Program-made: the position numbers and the translations under genes
Shown: positions 62,256-64,000 of the stretch, piece after piece
How positions within the stretch are numbered: the stretch's first letter is position 1
Layout: every line of letters starts with the position of its first letter
Origin: Brettanomyces bruxellensis
Lineage: Eukaryota > Ascomycota > Pichiomycetes > Pichiales > Pichiaceae
Reading direction: 5' to 3'
Assembly: GCF_011074885.1 (NCBI RefSeq)
Contig: NC_054685.1
Span: 372,001-436,000, forward strand
DNA: 64,000 nucleotides
The notes under the pieces: generated by a model
What the model saw: only the letters and a program-made list of their open reading frames with translations
Told to the model about the DNA's origin: nothing
Databases searched by the model: none

Positions 62256-62870
62256 GTTTGCTTGTTCCAATACTACGATACCTAATGCTGTGAATATTCC
62301 ATCTGTGAATTTGTTGAAAATGATAATCCACACCTTGTTTAATATTTTTTTTCAGTTCACAGCGCTTATGTTGTTCCTAAGAATTTATTTTCAGTTGATT
62401 TTTTCAGTTCAATTCTAAATAAATATCGTTCATTTAATGCCAATACGATAATCAGAATAGTAATCTTATATTACAAATAGCATAATTTGCTTATCTCACG
62501 GAGTTATATCCTTTTTTGTGACTTCACTATCTATGTAATCCTTTTGTACTGCAACAGAAAACATGATTTTCTTTTCCCCAAAGCGGAATAACGCGAAATG
62601 CAACAGACTCGCGTAAGAAAAAAAGAAGGTAAAAAATAAAAATTCGTGGTACCCAATTCACCTGGAATGAGATACAAATAAAGCCGGAAATAGACGCTGT
62701 CGAAAAGTAGGCTTGTATATGAGCACATAATCATCTGTCAAAAGATATTGACATCTGCATACATCGAGGTCACTTGATTGGATCTTAAATACCTCAAGAT
62801 ACGACTTGGATCAGCGTTAAAAGACGATCTGAATATCATAATTAAAAGGATTTCCGGATCGCGTTTACAA
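62256..62870. other. Divergent intergenic region microprotein / coiled-coil gene
   Basis: No gene seen. The coiled-coil frame is open from 62778 but starts there with a TTG after a TGA. Confidence 0.4.
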
Positions 62871-63815
62871 ATGTTAATAGCACATGATACGAAGGCACAA
62901 TCTGCCTTGGAAAGTACACCAAAGGATTATTCACAATCCCAAAGGTTGTCCGATTCCAGTCTTGGGATTATTTCGCCTGCAAAGACACCAAATGATCAGA
63001 TAAAGGTAGCTCTTTCGATCTCACCACCTACTTCCACATCTTCTGAACCATTATCTTCATCACAAAACTCAAGAATTACACATATGACAACACTTACAAG
63101 TCCTACGATATTAAGTACGAAGTACAAAATGCCTGGAGTGCTGAACACAGGGTCTGTATCAAAGAAACATGATGAAAAAGATATTGAGGATAAAACTGGT
63201 GCTGGAAGTAATGCCAATAGTTTACGTGTTGTGGATGAAGAGATGGGACAACTAATGGAAACACTAGATGCAATTGAGGGTCATGTCAGCGGGGAAAGGC
63301 CAATGAGGGGAGGAGCTGCTGGAAAAACACTAAAGACGGTTCGCCAAAAGATACTCCGTCTCAATTTGGCGAAGAACTTGATAAAAAATGAGCTCAAGAA
63401 CATCAAGGATGAGAGCCAACTAGAAAGACGGATGTTCCTGAAAAGTGTTTCCAGCTTTGAAAGAAACCTGGAGTTGATAAGAAGCGAAAACGAGGCTATC
63501 AATGAAAAGAATCTCAAGCTCATCCGATATTGCCGTAAATTGAAAAATGGAAGACTCAAGCGGCTTAAAGCTGAGAATACCCAGCTACGGCAAAGCCTTG
63601 AGCAGGCATTGGATCATCAGGAGGACTCATTAAACTTGAACAGAAGCCGCAAATTGAGAACGGATAGCGTTTTGACTAATGATACTGTTGTTGCCTCAAG
63701 ACAGAATAGTAATGTCAGCATGCTCGATACTTTGGGGCGTTTAGCATCTCACGTTCTTGCAGATGAAAGTACGCTAAGCTCGCAAGGCCCAAATCTGCAT
63801 GATGGAAAAGCTTAA
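62871..63815 (+). CDS. Unrecognised coiled-coil protein
   Basis: A 314-residue protein from the first ATG at 62871. I do not recognise it. Residues 1-120 are Ser/Thr-rich and disordered (with SPAKTP and TSPTIL proline-directed sites). Residues ~145-245 are strongly helical and charged, with Leu/Ile at heptad spacing: KTVRQKILRLNLAKNLIKNE, SSFERNLELIRSENEAINEK, LRQSLEQALDHQED. The tail ends with VSMLDTLGRLASHVLADES, possibly a conserved short motif. The frame is open a further 31 codons upstream to a TTG, after a TGA; a 5' exon cannot be excluded. The likely role, a scaffold or cytoskeletal/meiotic protein, is only inference. Confidence 0.7.
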   Translation: MLIAHDTKAQSALESTPKDYSQSQRLSDSSLGIISPAKTPNDQIKVALSISPPTSTSSEPLSSSQNSRITHMTTLTSPTILSTKYKMPGVLNTGSVSKKHDEKDIEDKTGAGSNANSLRVVDEEMGQLMETLDAIEGHVSGERPMRGGAAGKTLKTVRQKILRLNLAKNLIKNELKNIKDESQLERRMFLKSVSSFERNLELIRSENEAINEKNLKLIRYCRKLKNGRLKRLKAENTQLRQSLEQALDHQEDSLNLNRSRKLRTDSVLTNDTVVASRQNSNVSMLDTLGRLASHVLADESTLSSQGPNLHDGKA

Positions 63816-64000
63816 GTTGACATATTGCTTGTTGTATGCTTAATATTTGTTATGGTTACAAGTGTGACATCGGCCGCCTTGAGTTTTCGGGCAGTGCCGC
63901 CTTATGGACTACATTTTGGAGTGCGATCGCATTTCCCTGTATTTACTCTGGTTCTAGGAATAAGTACGTAATTACATATGATTCTGTGACGCTAAAGGAC
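63816..64000. other. Window end, no assigned gene
   Basis: 185 bp. An ATG frame (63836 to the edge) is open for 55 codons without a recognised motif and lies only 20 bp after the previous stop. On the minus strand a frame ends at 63943 (...YVITYLFLEPE), which could be the 3' end of a gene beyond the window. Neither is called. Confidence 0.3.

Noticed and set aside
63836..64000. Open ATG frame running off the window
   Set aside because: 55 codons, only 20 bp after the upstream stop, no motif; chance length in a 165-nt stretch.

Overview
The window is nuclear DNA of a budding yeast (Saccharomycotina). Genes are mostly intron-poor, with single-copy yeast orthologues on both strands. The few introns carry GTAAGT donors and, in most cases, an exact TACTAAC branch point. 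CTG codons fall at conserved leucine positions (for example in CTP synthase and HEM2), so CTG appears to be read as Leu and the CUG-Ser clade is unlikely. A BMT-type beta-mannosyltransferase and the overall style fit a Pichiaceae-like yeast (Komagataella/Ogataea/Brettanomyces relatives). The species cannot be fixed from the sequence alone.

Layout. 1-450: 3' part of VPS25 (ESCRT-II). 1.4-8.2 kb: URA7 (CTP synthase), DGK1 (CTP-dependent diacylglycerol kinase), an enlarged HSP12, GUT1 (glycerol kinase). 9-11.5 kb: an RNase H2 subunit C candidate (RNH203), the tiny spliced NCE101, an SDR-like reductase. 12.6-15 kb: STT3. 16-21 kb: PIB2 (FYVE, TORC1) and a GPT2/SCT1 acyltransferase without a visible ATG. 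22-36 kb: an unrecognised membrane protein, NUP192, PPA2, a Myb/SANT-like protein, TMA23. 36-41 kb: a PRP24/SART3 gene interrupted by one base, VPS20 (ESCRT-III), HEM2. 41-49 kb: GRC3 with a 13-nt first coding exon, COX12, a POP6-like gene, a DNAJC9-like J protein. 49-64 kb: a very GC-rich CDC4, a 2.9-kb repeat-bearing gap, a BMT gene, RIX7, an NmrA/QorB-like reductase interrupted by one base, a spliced 66-codon membrane microprotein, and a coiled-coil protein.

Functional links: URA7, DGK1, GUT1 and GPT2/SCT1 all feed phosphatidate synthesis. VPS25 and VPS20 are direct partners in ESCRT assembly. PRP24, RNH203, POP6, GRC3, TMA23 and RIX7 concern RNA or ribosome maturation. These are ordinary yeast neighbours, not an operon-like system.

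The least ordinary content is: (i) two coding regions each repaired by a one-base change inside a homopolymer; (ii) the unannotated spliced microprotein at 61992-62255; (iii) degenerate minisatellites filling several 3' intergenic spaces; (iv) in-frame tandem-repeat expansions inside several conserved proteins; (v) the compositional outlier CDC4. No tRNA, rRNA, transposon, LTR or CRISPR array was seen.
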